A DNA stretch of 32,665 nt from Planctomycetota bacterium (GTDB taxonomy: Bacteria; Planctomycetota; PUPC01; JACPCR01): positions 1 to 32,665 of the forward strand of contig JACPCR010000119.1 of NCBI GenBank assembly GCA_016179685.1, read 5' to 3'. Shown here piece by piece: positions 1 to 8,992 of this stretch. Every line of letters starts with the position of its first letter. Within the stretch, counting starts at the first letter, position 1. Made by a program: the position numbers and the translations under genes. The notes beneath the pieces were generated by a model. That model did no database searches. It was not told the DNA's origin and saw only the letters and a list, made by a program, of their open reading frames with translations.

Positions 1-98
1 TCCCGTAAGTAAAACACAACCGCCGTAGTGTCGCCAGCCTTTGGGGGGAAGCGACCGACCGACCGGTCAAGAATGTTCAAATTATCTGCCAAACTCCA

Positions 99-124
99 GG
101 GCGAAGCCCTTCCGGGCTTCGCCC
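99..124. terminator. Perfect 11-bp stem-loop, terminator-like
   Basis: GGGCGAAGCCC (99-109), loop TTCC, then GGGCTTCGCCC (114-124). The stem is perfect and GC-rich. No long T tract follows on either strand, so a classic intrinsic terminator is only one reading; a REP-like intergenic palindrome is the other. Confidence 0.5.
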
Positions 125-178
125 CTTCGTTCGCGGGGTGTCAGCCCCGAATGGCGTAGCGCAGCGCGTCAGCGCTAA

Positions 179-252
179 GGTGAACCACGGAGGACACGGA
201 GGGATTCTGATGAATAGCTTTGCTGGTTTTCTCCGTGCTCTCCGTGTTCACC
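179..252. repeat. Long inverted repeat (GGTGAACCACGGAGG arms)
   Basis: The left arm (179-201, beginning GGTGAACCACGGAGGACAC) and the right arm (231-252) are reverse complements over 22-23 bases with one single-base indel and one small mismatch, around a loop of about 29 bases. Dispersed repeats of the type 'accacggaggacacggagg...ctccgtggtt' are familiar from many bacterial genomes, so this is probably one copy of a dispersed repeat. Confidence 0.7.
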
Positions 253-482
253 CCGGTTCGCACCGATTTCGTTTCTGTCTGTCACAACGAAGCGAGTCCG
301 CGAGCTTCGTAGACCGCGCTCTTGACGAATGACCATCACTGGATCACCTCGCTTGCTTACTCCGCACTCGTCCTGGGGGAAGGAATCCGTCATCGGATTT
401 ATGAATCGAAAGACTAGAGAACGAGGGTGTCTTAATGTGGCGCAGCGCCATCGCCGTCGGCAAAGCCCCCCCCTCAGGAGAG

Positions 483-3400
483 CTACTTGACCGTCACGGT
501 ATCCAGGCAGAGATCGCTGCTGCCGAACCAATAGACCCGGTAATCCATCGCGTCCGACATGGGACGGTCAAAAGCGAGAGAGAAATCCTGGAACTTGTCC
601 GCCTTCTTGAAATCGCTTCCCAGCAGGAGGCGTGACTGGAGCACCACGTCGCACGTGCGGTTCAGCACTTCGATCCGCGCCACCTCGCTGTCACCGCCGG
701 CAAGGGGGACTTTCAGTCGGAAGACGGCCTCGCGCTGACCGGCCGGCTCATCCGACGACCACAGCTCATGAAGGAGGAAGCCGGGCTTGTGAATTCCGGC
801 TCGGGCCACCCTGACCTGGACGGCCTGGGCGTCGTGGTCTGCGGCCGTCATGACGCCGGTGGTGTGCTGGGTATCGACGCCATCGTAAACGTGCTCCCAG
901 CGCGGCGTTTTCGGGCGTGTGCCGACCTCCAGGGTCAGAGTGACGCCAGGAGGGATGGTCGCCGGTTGGGCGAAACGGGGGATCGGGTAAACCTTTTGGA
1001 AACCCCGCGCGGGGCGCACGGTGATGGTTGCAGGTTCAGGCCCTGAATTATGCGCTTGAAAGCGACACCACGCTTTCGTGGCGTCGATGAGACGCAGGTC
1101 CACCTGCGGGTTGTCGCAAACCAGCAGATTCCCGATGTAAAACGTGGCCTTCGGCTCGGTCTGGTCCAGGCTGGTATAACCGGTTTTTTCGACGAATCCG
1201 ATTCGGCGCAGCCACTGGCGCTCTGGCACGACCACTCCTGCATCCCACCGTTCCGTGAGGCCGTGGATTCGCACGCCGACGACCTCGCGCCTCTGGTCAG
1301 CCCCTTCCAATCTTCCCAGGAATCCGTTGTCCTCGGAGTCCAGATCCAGAATGCCCCGCATCGAGCGAATGCGCCCCATCTTCGGCTTGAGCCGAAAGAA
1401 GGGCTGCGGGGTGCTGAAGGCGAAGCTGGCCGCGAAAGACTGAAACGCGGCCAGGGCGTCCTCGATGCGGTTTCCTGGGATGCCGCGTCCGAGGGCGAAT
1501 CGCACGGGAAACCGTTCGCCCTTCTTTCTCACTCCGTCCAAATGAAAACCCACGAGGAGATTCCAACCTCCGCCGTTCTGACGAAGTGAAAACGATAATC
1601 CGGACGTCAGCGGGTAGAGGCAAAAGGCCCCTGTGGTGACCGGGGCGATCATGAGCATGCCGCCCTCGGCCAGGCGGCCATCACGTTTCCAGCCGCTATC
1701 CGGACGCTTGCAAATCAGACATTTCGTCGGAATTGAATCCGCTGGCGAATAGACGCACTGTTCGCCATTTCCTCCGTCCACGCTCACCAGAAGCAGATTC
1801 ACCAGGGCCTCCGGCCTGGGGGAGACATCCCGAGTCAACTCCGCTTCTCCCTCCACGAGCGCCCACCCGACCTGAGGGGGGCAGGGGCGGTAGTAATCCG
1901 CAAACTTCCAGGATTGATTCATGGCCGGATAGAAGGTGTGAATCCGGACGTGCAGGCGCAGCGGGTCCGCGGGCCCCTCGAAGGCCTGTTCCCGTCCGCC
2001 TTTCCAGCGCTGGTCGGCGTGCACCACGTTCACATGCGGGCTGGCCAGGTCCAGGTGGAACTCCGGCGGCGCGTACAGGTTGCCCGCCTTCAGCCCTCCG
2101 GATTCGTCCACGTCCGCGCAGAGGCAGACGTTCCAGTTGGCGCCGTCCGGCCCGTCGTCACCCTCGCCCGCCCAGAAGCGAACCGCGTTGGGAGGCGGAG
2201 TAGGCAGGCGCACAAGGGTCGAATGTCCTTTGAAATAGAGATGCGGCCCGGCAATGATGTTTTGCTGGTCCGTGCACATCCGCGCCCAGTTCAGCCAGGA
2301 GCCGCACGCCATCATGGATGAGACCATCCGACCCCCGGCCGCATCGCTCGCTTGGACGACGAAATGCCAGTACCGGCTGGCGTAGTCTTCGGCCGAGACC
2401 GTGGCGTGCCGGCCGCTGACGGCGTATCGGCGGTAGGGCCGATCGCCGTCGAAAATGGAGATAGCGGCCAAATCCGCTTCTGAAGAGACGCCTGCAACCA
2501 GTCTCAGCCTGTCCAGGTACTGGAGGTCCGCCGGATATCCGCCGGCCATCGTGTACTCCTCGAGCAGGGGGCCTGAGGAGACGAAGCACGGCTGCGGGCT
2601 GCGGAATCCGCCGTTCGTCCCTTCGCCAAACCTCAGGAGGCTCACGACCGATTCCAGGGCGCCGCGGTAGTCTGCTGGCGATTCCTTCTCCTGACGCCGC
2701 ACGTTCACGTAAAATTGGAAAGCCGCTTGCCGGGCCCTCCCGATGTCCTCGACCGAGTAGCACAGATGCGTGACCACGGGCAGCAGGTAAGCGCCGTTGT
2801 CCGCGACGCGCATGAATTCCGCTACCGCATCGTCCCGCAGCTCCCCGGACCGGTAGGTGAAAAGCGAGAAGCAGTTGTAAAAGGCGTAAAACCAGCCCGG
2901 AAGCCCGCGCTCCGATAGGGAATGGACGGCCACGCCGGGGGCTTGCTCCGCGAAATACCAGTTGTCGAATTGATGAGCGAAGAGCTTCCCGTCCTCCGAG
3001 AGGTGACGGCTCTCGGGAAACCTCTCGAATCCGAAGAGAAGATACTTCCAGAGAGGGGAACGCGGATTGCCCCAGGGCTGCACCTGGACGTCCAAGCCGG
3101 GCACGGCCAGAAACCGGGCAGAGGATGCCGCCTTGCACTCCGAGACGAGACGAGCGTATTTTTCAGCCGTCATCTCGCCAAGATGCTCGGTGAAGATGAT
3201 GAAATCGTAACCGGCTGCCATCGCCGCCTGGCCTTGTTCGGCCACCGAGCCCGTTCCGTTGGAAAGGGCGGTGTGCGCCCCCAATAGACCCCGGAAATGG
3301 TGGACCGGGGGCGGCGTCGGCTGGTGGGTCTCCGTCCTGACCGGGCGCATCCATTCCCACTGGTCGAGTCGAACGGCCGGACCCGGCCAGGGCTTCTGCG

Positions 3401-4328
3401 GGAGCGGCTTTTCAGGTTTCCATCCGTCCGGTATCCCGGCGGCCAGAGCGGGTTCTGCCAGCCACCGAAACGTGTTCAGCAGCAGCACGGCCCCGTCGCT
3501 GCGGCGCAGGCCGTCGCCCCGCTCCATGACGATCCCGTCGACCATGAGCGTGTAGCCGCCGGAGAAGTTATAGAAGGCCGGGAAGGACTGCACGGCCAGC
3601 CGCCCGCGGCCGACCTCTCGAACGGCGAGAAGGGGCGGCGAGGCCTGAGTCATCCGGTCAAAGTCCGGGGCGCCGGTGGCGGTCAAAGCGAAGGCGCCGC
3701 CGCTCGGCATGGTGCGCACGACGGGAATCCAGTGCTGGTCCACCACGAGGCACGAATTGCCGAGCTTGAGCCCCTGGCGGTTCTGCGTGTGGTCCGGATA
3801 CCAGAGAGCCGACAAGCCTTCGGTGATCGGAGACTCGGCGAAATGGGTGGTCCAGGCGTAGGAACGGCCCCACCGCGGCTGCACCCATTGATGCTCGCGG
3901 TCTACGACTTGTTCCCGCCGAGCCGCAGCTCCATAAGGCCCCAGAAGCGCGTTCCACGCCGGAAACCGGTCATGGATGATGTCCGTGGAGAAAATGGAAA
4001 TGAACACTCCACCACCCGCCTCAAGAAACCGGCGCAGCAGCTCCGGGTCAACCTGCTCCGGCGACCAATCCAAGATGAGCCAGACATGGAACTGGGAAAG
4101 TTTTTCCCAATCCCGTTCCGAGGCAGGCGTGACCACCACCTGGCAGCCCGCCGCCCGCAGTTTCGGCTCGAAGTCGGGGTCCGGTGCTACGTCCGAGATC
4201 AGGGCCACCTTCGCCCCGCGCTCCTCGGCGTCCGAGTGGATCAGGAGCACGCTGAGCGCCAGGAGGGCGAAGCTCGGAGCCCGAAAGCAGGGGACGCGGT
4301 GGGAAGGATGCACCACTCGGCAGCTCAT
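483..4328 (-). CDS. Large exported protein, GATase/ThuA-like plus degenerate PHP-type domain
   Basis: About 1281 residues from the ATG at 4328. The open frame extends to an ATG at 4478, but the 4328 start directly precedes a signal-peptide-like stretch (Arg-rich, then FALLALSVLLIHSDA), so I prefer it. The first ~300 residues after the signal look like a ThuA/glutamine-amidotransferase-like fold: ALISDVAPDPDFEPKLRAAG, then FLEAGGGVFISIFSTD. Around residues 340-540 comes a PHP-like region with GAHTALSNGTGS, resembling the HxHxxxSDG motif of CehA/McbA-type PHP proteins, and IIFTEHLGEM, resembling the TDH motif. The SDG aspartate is Asn here, so metal chemistry may be altered. The remaining ~700 residues are beta-rich, with no family I recognise. 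It probably acts outside the cytoplasm. The gene is divergent from the dehydrogenase at 4550. Function is inferred only at domain level. Confidence 0.75.
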   Translation of the reverse strand: MSCRVVHPSHRVPCFRAPSFALLALSVLLIHSDAEERGAKVALISDVAPDPDFEPKLRAAGCQVVVTPASERDWEKLSQFHVWLILDWSPEQVDPELLRRFLEAGGGVFISIFSTDIIHDRFPAWNALLGPYGAAARREQVVDREHQWVQPRWGRSYAWTTHFAESPITEGLSALWYPDHTQNRQGLKLGNSCLVVDQHWIPVVRTMPSGGAFALTATGAPDFDRMTQASPPLLAVREVGRGRLAVQSFPAFYNFSGGYTLMVDGIVMERGDGLRRSDGAVLLLNTFRWLAEPALAAGIPDGWKPEKPLPQKPWPGPAVRLDQWEWMRPVRTETHQPTPPPVHHFRGLLGAHTALSNGTGSVAEQGQAAMAAGYDFIIFTEHLGEMTAEKYARLVSECKAASSARFLAVPGLDVQVQPWGNPRSPLWKYLLFGFERFPESRHLSEDGKLFAHQFDNWYFAEQAPGVAVHSLSERGLPGWFYAFYNCFSLFTYRSGELRDDAVAEFMRVADNGAYLLPVVTHLCYSVEDIGRARQAAFQFYVNVRRQEKESPADYRGALESVVSLLRFGEGTNGGFRSPQPCFVSSGPLLEEYTMAGGYPADLQYLDRLRLVAGVSSEADLAAISIFDGDRPYRRYAVSGRHATVSAEDYASRYWHFVVQASDAAGGRMVSSMMACGSWLNWARMCTDQQNIIAGPHLYFKGHSTLVRLPTPPPNAVRFWAGEGDDGPDGANWNVCLCADVDESGGLKAGNLYAPPEFHLDLASPHVNVVHADQRWKGGREQAFEGPADPLRLHVRIHTFYPAMNQSWKFADYYRPCPPQVGWALVEGEAELTRDVSPRPEALVNLLLVSVDGGNGEQCVYSPADSIPTKCLICKRPDSGWKRDGRLAEGGMLMIAPVTTGAFCLYPLTSGLSFSLRQNGGGWNLLVGFHLDGVRKKGERFPVRFALGRGIPGNRIEDALAAFQSFAASFAFSTPQPFFRLKPKMGRIRSMRGILDLDSEDNGFLGRLEGADQRREVVGVRIHGLTERWDAGVVVPERQWLRRIGFVEKTGYTSLDQTEPKATFYIGNLLVCDNPQVDLRLIDATKAWCRFQAHNSGPEPATITVRPARGFQKVYPIPRFAQPATIPPGVTLTLEVGTRPKTPRWEHVYDGVDTQHTTGVMTAADHDAQAVQVRVARAGIHKPGFLLHELWSSDEPAGQREAVFRLKVPLAGGDSEVARIEVLNRTCDVVLQSRLLLGSDFKKADKFQDFSLAFDRPMSDAMDYRVYWFGSSDLCLDTVTVK

Positions 4329-4549
4329 GCCCTGGAGCTTCCCATCCGGGCAACGCCGGTCCAACCCCCGGCATACTGGATGCGGCGGCGCCCGGCGTGA
4401 GATCGAAGACTCCGCATCCACCGGCAGCCGAGTGCGCTCAAGGACATCTTTGCTAAAATGCCGGCCTCGTATCTCCATGCCTGAAGCTTACCACAGATGA
4501 CCCGCGGTGTTAACTGTGTCTCATTTGACGTCCCAGGCGCCTGACACCC

Positions 4550-5521
4550 ATGAACGTCCTGAGTGTATTCAGTCTTGATGAAGCCCTGGCGGCGGAGCTG
4601 AAGGCGGCCGACCCGCAGATCCATCTCGTCATCGCCACGAGCCAGGAAGCGTTGCTTGCCCACGCGGCTTCCGCCGAGGTGATCTTCGCCGGATACGCTG
4701 GCGAGAATCCTGCCCCGTTCCACGAGCTGCTCCGCCGCGCTCACAGGCTTCGCTGGATTCATGTCTCGAGCGCCGGGGTCGATGCCCTGCTCTTCCCTGA
4801 ACTGAAGGCACGGGGAACTCACCTGACTTGCGCGAAGGGCGAGGTCGTCGGCTCGCTCCTCGCCGAGCACGCCATGGCCCTCCTTCTTTCCCTGACGCGC
4901 GACATCGCTGTGTCGGTCCGCGCCGGCCGCTGGGACCGCGCGGGAAAGCCGGGCCGGACAGCGACGGAGCTGCGTGGCAAAACGCTCGGCATCGTCGGGT
5001 TCGGCGGCGCGGGTCAGGCCCTCGCCCGCATGGCCGCCGGATTCCAGATGCGGGTCCTCGCCCTCCGGCGTCATCCCGCCGCCTCTCCGGTCGCCGGCGT
5101 GGAGGAGGTATGGGGACCCGAACGGCTGCACGATTTGCTCGAGCGATCGGACGTGGTGGCCCTCTGTGCGCCGGCCACGCCGGAGACCCGCAACCTCATC
5201 GGCCGTCCGGAGCTCCAGAAAATGAAACGCACGGCCATCCTCATCAACATCGGACGCGGCGACGTGGTGAACCAGGAGGCTCTCATCGAGGCCCTCGAAA
5301 GCCGCCGGATCGCCGCCGCCGGGCTCGACGTGTTGGCCGTCGAGCCCGTGCCGGACGGGAGTCCGCTCTGGCGGATGGACCACGTGGTGATCACGCCCCA
5401 TATCGCGGGGCACTCGCCGCTGCGCAACGCGAGAAACCAGGAGTCGTTCGTGCGGAATTTCTGTCGATTCGCCCGCGGCGAGGCGCTGGAAGGCGAGGTG
5501 GCTCTGGACATGGGCTACTAG
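4550..5521 (+). CDS. D-2-hydroxyacid dehydrogenase, NAD-dependent
   Basis: 323 residues, the usual length for this family. These cytosolic enzymes interconvert 2-oxoacids and D-2-hydroxyacids with NAD(P)H. The Rossmann glycine motif GFGGAG is at 150-155. The family's catalytic triad is visible: Arg236 in INIGRGD, Glu265 in LAVEPVP and His284 in ITPHIAGHSP. The N-terminal catalytic half contains the typical IHVSSAGVDAL and LLAEHAMALLLSL segments. It looks closest to the GhrA/glyoxylate-reductase-like or phosphoglycerate-dehydrogenase-related subgroup, but the substrate cannot be read from sequence. The ATG at 4550 has no obvious Shine-Dalgarno; CCTGACACCC lies just before it. The gene stands alone between a divergent and a convergent neighbour. 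Confidence 0.93.
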   Translation: MNVLSVFSLDEALAAELKAADPQIHLVIATSQEALLAHAASAEVIFAGYAGENPAPFHELLRRAHRLRWIHVSSAGVDALLFPELKARGTHLTCAKGEVVGSLLAEHAMALLLSLTRDIAVSVRAGRWDRAGKPGRTATELRGKTLGIVGFGGAGQALARMAAGFQMRVLALRRHPAASPVAGVEEVWGPERLHDLLERSDVVALCAPATPETRNLIGRPELQKMKRTAILINIGRGDVVNQEALIEALESRRIAAAGLDVLAVEPVPDGSPLWRMDHVVITPHIAGHSPLRNARNQESFVRNFCRFARGEALEGEVALDMGY

Positions 5522-5825
5522 CGTCCAAGCCTGTAACATCACCGCGCGTGGCGTAGCGCCGCACCCACTCCGTGGGCACCCGGTGGGCACTGGGTGAGCA
5601 CCCGGCCGAGATGTTGAAAGGTGTCAGGTTTCGGGTGCCAGTTGATTCCTGATACACCTGACCCGCCTCCCACTGGGGCAAGTCTGGCGTGACACCATTC
5701 CGAGCCTTGTTGTGGGTTGCGGGCATCGCCCGCCTTGAGCTTGGGACCGAAAGTACAGCCGCATTTTTTGTCCCCAAATCTCGTATCCCTGTTCAGGAGT
5801 ACGGGTGCATTTGCTCACTCGTCTA
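5522..5825. other. Intergenic gap between convergent genes
   Basis: No gene seen. It separates the plus-strand dehydrogenase from the minus-strand gspF. It contains direct GTGGGCAC words near 5570-5590 and an imperfect inverted repeat whose arms are AGGTGTCAGG (about 5611) and CCTGATACACCT (about 5647). The GGTGTCAGG word also occurs in the gaps near 4540 and 29680. Confidence 0.6.
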
Positions 5826-7040
5826 CTAGAAGTTCGACAGCTCCAGGATGGGCTGGATCACCGAGAGCACGATGAAGGCCAGGATGACCCCCATGACGAT
5901 GATCAGGAGGGGTTCGAGAAGAGCGATGAGCCTCTGGCCGACCAGGTCGACCTCCTCATCGAGCTCCCGGGCGACCTTATCGAGGACGACCTCGAGATGG
6001 CCGCTCTGCTCCCCGGTGGCGACCATGTGGGCGACCATGGGGGGGAAGACGCCCGCGCTGCGGAGCGGGGTGGAGATGTCCTGACCCGCGGTAACCGCCT
6101 CGGAGACGGTCCGGATGGACCGGGCAATCACCTGGTTGTCGATGACCTGGCGGACGATGGTGAGGGCCTCGAGGGCCGGGAGTCCGCTGCGGAGGAGCGC
6201 GGCGAGGGTGCTGGCGAACCGGGCGACGGCCTGCTTGCGGAAAAGCTCGCCGACGACGGGGATGCGGAGCTTGGCGGAATCGATGGCCCAGCGGCCCCAT
6301 TCGGTCCGAGCGGCGGCCCGGAAGGCGAACAGGCCGGCGGCCAGGCCGCCCAGCAGGAGAGGCCAGGCGGCGTGAAGAAAGTCGGCGATCCCGACCAGGA
6401 TGGCGGTGGAGGTGGGCAGCCGGACGCGGTTTTCCTGGAGCACGGCGGTGATGCGGGGAACGACAAAGGTCAGGAGGAAGACGACGACCGCGCTGCCGAA
6501 GACGAGGAGGACGCAGGGGTAGGTGAGGACGGCGGTGACGCGGCTGCGCATCCGGTATTCCTTCTGGCAGAACTCGGCGATCTGGCCGAGGACTTCATCG
6601 AGGTGGCCGGTGGCCTCGCCGGCCCGGACCATCCCCACGTAAAGGGAATCGAAATAGGCCGGGTGCGCGGCCAGGGCATCGGCGAGGGTGTAGCCGCGGG
6701 TCACCTTCTCCCGAGCGTCCCGGAAAGCGCGGCTCAGCCGCCGGTCCTCGACCTGCTCGATGAGGACATCCAGCACTTCCGTGAGGGGCAGTCCGGAGCC
6801 GAGCATGGTGGCGAACTGGCGGGTGGCCAGGCCGACGTCCCGCAGCCTCCGGCCCGTGAGCGAGGAAGGCAATCGCCAGAGGCTGGTCTGCCGAGCCTGT
6901 TGCTCCAGGGGCTTGAGGGACGTGACGTAGATATCCTTGCCCCGAAGCTGCTCCCGGGCCTGGCGCGGCGAGTCCGCGGTCACGATGCCGCTCACCGGCT
7001 CGCCGCCGGTTCTCATGGCCTGATATTCGAAGACGGGCAT
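5826..7040 (-). CDS. gspF: Type II secretion inner-membrane platform protein GspF
   Basis: 404 residues from the ATG at 7040, the usual GspF length; the open frame upstream to 7166 is not GspF-like. The protein starts MPVFEYQAM and has the typical SGIVTADSPRQAREQL opening. Two GspF repeats follow, with the family signatures RQFATMLGSGLPLTEVL in the first and ARFASTLAALLRSGLPALEAL in the second. Membrane segments are visible near 170-200 (LTYPCVLLVFGSAVVVFLLTF), 215-235 and at the C-terminus (IIVMGVILAFIVLSVIQPIL). GspF is the polytopic protein that couples the cytoplasmic ATPase GspE to pseudopilus assembly; PilC of type IV pili is a close relative. The neighbouring secretin and ATPase favour a secretion role. 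It lies about 240 bp downstream of gspE, with a stem-loop between them. Confidence 0.93.
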   Translation of the reverse strand: MPVFEYQAMRTGGEPVSGIVTADSPRQAREQLRGKDIYVTSLKPLEQQARQTSLWRLPSSLTGRRLRDVGLATRQFATMLGSGLPLTEVLDVLIEQVEDRRLSRAFRDAREKVTRGYTLADALAAHPAYFDSLYVGMVRAGEATGHLDEVLGQIAEFCQKEYRMRSRVTAVLTYPCVLLVFGSAVVVFLLTFVVPRITAVLQENRVRLPTSTAILVGIADFLHAAWPLLLGGLAAGLFAFRAAARTEWGRWAIDSAKLRIPVVGELFRKQAVARFASTLAALLRSGLPALEALTIVRQVIDNQVIARSIRTVSEAVTAGQDISTPLRSAGVFPPMVAHMVATGEQSGHLEVVLDKVARELDEEVDLVGQRLIALLEPLLIIVMGVILAFIVLSVIQPILELSNF

Positions 7041-7235
7041 GATTCCATTTTGACCCCGGCGGTTTCCAGCGGGACTCCAGAATCTACCAAATTTCAGAGC
7101 CAGCAGGATGCTTCCGCTGCATCCCTCCCATGGGGACAGGTCCGGGAGGCGCTCTCCGGACGGCACCGCCTCCCATGTCCTAACGGGTATGACGCGCGCT
7201 CGGAATTGCGAATGCGCTTCCGCACGCGCACACGA

Positions 7236-7279
7236 GTAGACGAGCCCGCAAGTGCATCCGCACTGGCGAACGCGTCTAC
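7236..7279. repeat. Nested inverted repeat between gspE and gspF
   Basis: The outer arms are GTAGACG (7236-7242) and CGTCTAC (7273-7279), and an inner hairpin is AGTGC/GCACT (7251-7264). The outer right arm abuts the gspE stop codon. The same bases GTCTACTAGAAG occur over the gspF stop codon (5821-5832), so both genes end in the same 12 bases. It may act as a processing site or partial terminator between gspE and gspF. Confidence 0.5.
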
Positions 7280-8988
7280 TAGAAGAGGTCCATCTGGGTC
7301 ACCCGCAGGACCTCGTCGATGGTCGTCTGCCCCCGGCGAATCTTTTCTGCGCCGTCCATGCGCAGGGTGCGCATCCTGCGCTCGACGCAGCCTTTCTTGA
7401 TCGTGCTCGCGCCGGTGCGGCCCATGACCTGCTCGCGGATGATATCGTCGACGAGCATCAACTCGTAGATGCCGGTGCGGCCGAGGTAGCCGGTGTCGCG
7501 GCAGGCGTCGCAGCCTCGTCCGATCCAGAGTCGGCCGGAAGGAATCAGGCCCGGCTCGAGTCCGACGGTGGCGAGCTTCTGGGGGTCCGCGGGTGTTTCT
7601 TCGCCGCAATGGGGGCAGACCAGTCGGACGAGGCGCTGAGCGAGCACGGCAATGACGGACGAGGAGACCAGGTAGGGCTCGATCCCGATGTCGAGCAGGC
7701 GGGTGACGGCGCTGGGCGCGTCATTGGTGTGGAGCGTGCTGAAAACGAGGTGACCGGTCAGAGCGCACTGGATGGCGACGGAGGCCGTATCGGGGTCCCG
7801 AATCTCGCCGACCATCATGACGTCGGGGTCCTGCCGGAGGACGGAGCGGAGGCCTTCGGCGAAGGTGAGGCCCTTTTTCTCATTGACCTGCATCTGACTG
7901 ATGCCGGTGAGTTGGTACTCGATGGGGTCCTCGATGGTGATGATGTTCTTCTCCTTGGTGTTGATGCGGTCGAGCGCCGCATAGAGCGTCGTCGTCTTGC
8001 CACTGCCGGTGGGGCCGGTCACGAGCAGGATGCCGTGGCTAAAGTGAATGAGCGAGCTCATGGCGTGGAGAATCTGATCATCCATGCCGATCTCTTCGAG
8101 CTTGAAGAGCCCGGCGCTCTTGTCGAGGAAACGGAGCACGACGCGTTCGCCGTGCGAGGTGGGGACGCAGGAGATGCGGAGATCGACCTCGTGACCCGCC
8201 ACGCGGATGGTCGCACGCCCGTCCTGCGGGAAGCGCCGCTCCGCGATGTCCATCCGACCCATCACCTTGACCCGGGAGACGATGGCCTCCTGGACCTTCT
8301 TGGGAAGGATGAGGAAGTCATAGAGAAGGCCGTCGATGCGATACCGGACGATCACCTTCTCCTCGTAAGGCTGGATGTGGACGTCGCTTGCCCGGTTGCG
8401 GTGCGCCTGGCTCAACAGGGTATTGACCAGCCGGATGACGGGCGCCTTGTGCGCCATGTCGAGCAGGTCCTCCGACCCGGTAAGCTCCACCGCCAGCGAG
8501 CTGATCTCCTCCTCCTGGATTTCAGCGAGCATGCGATCGACCATTTCCGCGCCCTGGGGATAGCCCTGGTTGATCCGCGCCAGAATCTGGCTGCGCGGGG
8601 CCAGAACGGTCTCGAACTCCGCATGGAGCATCCGGCTCAGGTCGTCGAGGGGATGCAAATTGAGGGGTGAGCTTGTGGCGACCTCGATGCAGCCTTCGCC
8701 GTTCTTGAGGCCGACCAGGGCGTTCTGGCGGGCGAACTGGAGCGGGACGCGTTCGAGGAATTCCGGGGCCATTTCACGCTCGGAAAGGTCGCTCACGTAA
8801 GGGAATCCGAGCTTGCGGGCGTAGCGCTCGAGAATCTCACCTTCAGTGAGGAGGCCTTCCTCGACGAGCGTCCGCTCGACGCCCCGGCCCGTCTCCTCCG
8901 CGAGTGTGCGGCAGAGGGCAAGCTTTTCGGCCTTGAGGACACCGCCCTGGATCAGTTCGCTCAGGATTTCTTCAAGGAGATTTGCCAT
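7279..8988 (-). CDS. gspE: Type II secretion ATPase GspE
   Basis: 569 residues, full length for GspE/PilB. The N-terminal T2SSE-N domain covers about 1-150. The core motifs are all present: RASDVHIQPYE near 198-208, Walker A GPTGSGKTTT at 325-334, the Asp box around TIEDPIEYQ, Walker B MMVGEIRD at 391-398, and the His box GHLVFSTLHTND near 412. The tetracysteine zinc site is CPHC (458-461) and CDAC (493-496), a GspE feature. This cytoplasmic hexameric ATPase powers pseudopilus assembly. Its ATG (8988) lies a few bases after the gspD stop (8993-8995), so the two are almost certainly co-transcribed and probably translationally coupled. GspE is distinguished from PilB mainly by its secretin neighbour. 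Confidence 0.95.
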   Translation of the reverse strand: MANLLEEILSELIQGGVLKAEKLALCRTLAEETGRGVERTLVEEGLLTEGEILERYARKLGFPYVSDLSEREMAPEFLERVPLQFARQNALVGLKNGEGCIEVATSSPLNLHPLDDLSRMLHAEFETVLAPRSQILARINQGYPQGAEMVDRMLAEIQEEEISSLAVELTGSEDLLDMAHKAPVIRLVNTLLSQAHRNRASDVHIQPYEEKVIVRYRIDGLLYDFLILPKKVQEAIVSRVKVMGRMDIAERRFPQDGRATIRVAGHEVDLRISCVPTSHGERVVLRFLDKSAGLFKLEEIGMDDQILHAMSSLIHFSHGILLVTGPTGSGKTTTLYAALDRINTKEKNIITIEDPIEYQLTGISQMQVNEKKGLTFAEGLRSVLRQDPDVMMVGEIRDPDTASVAIQCALTGHLVFSTLHTNDAPSAVTRLLDIGIEPYLVSSSVIAVLAQRLVRLVCPHCGEETPADPQKLATVGLEPGLIPSGRLWIGRGCDACRDTGYLGRTGIYELMLVDDIIREQVMGRTGASTIKKGCVERRMRTLRMDGAEKIRRGQTTIDEVLRVTQMDLF

Positions 8989-8992
8989 CGAT

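Larger units (their letters stand above)
1..482. other. Non-coding left edge with stem-loops
   Basis: I see no convincing gene here. The short open frames in this stretch read through inverted repeats and have no plausible protein composition. It contains two clear stem-loops (99-124 and 179-252, listed separately) and the words GGTGTCAG and GGCGTAGCGC, which recur in other intergenic gaps. It lies downstream of the large minus-strand gene that ends at 483. Confidence 0.7.

Noticed and set aside
138..531. Short open frames on both strands at the left edge
   Set aside because: They read through an inverted repeat and give Arg-rich peptides with no start signals.
5805..7400. 531-codon open frame antisense to gspF
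   Set aside because: Its Gly/Asp/Glu-rich composition is a mirror of GC-rich codon use in gspF, which has full family signatures on the other strand.
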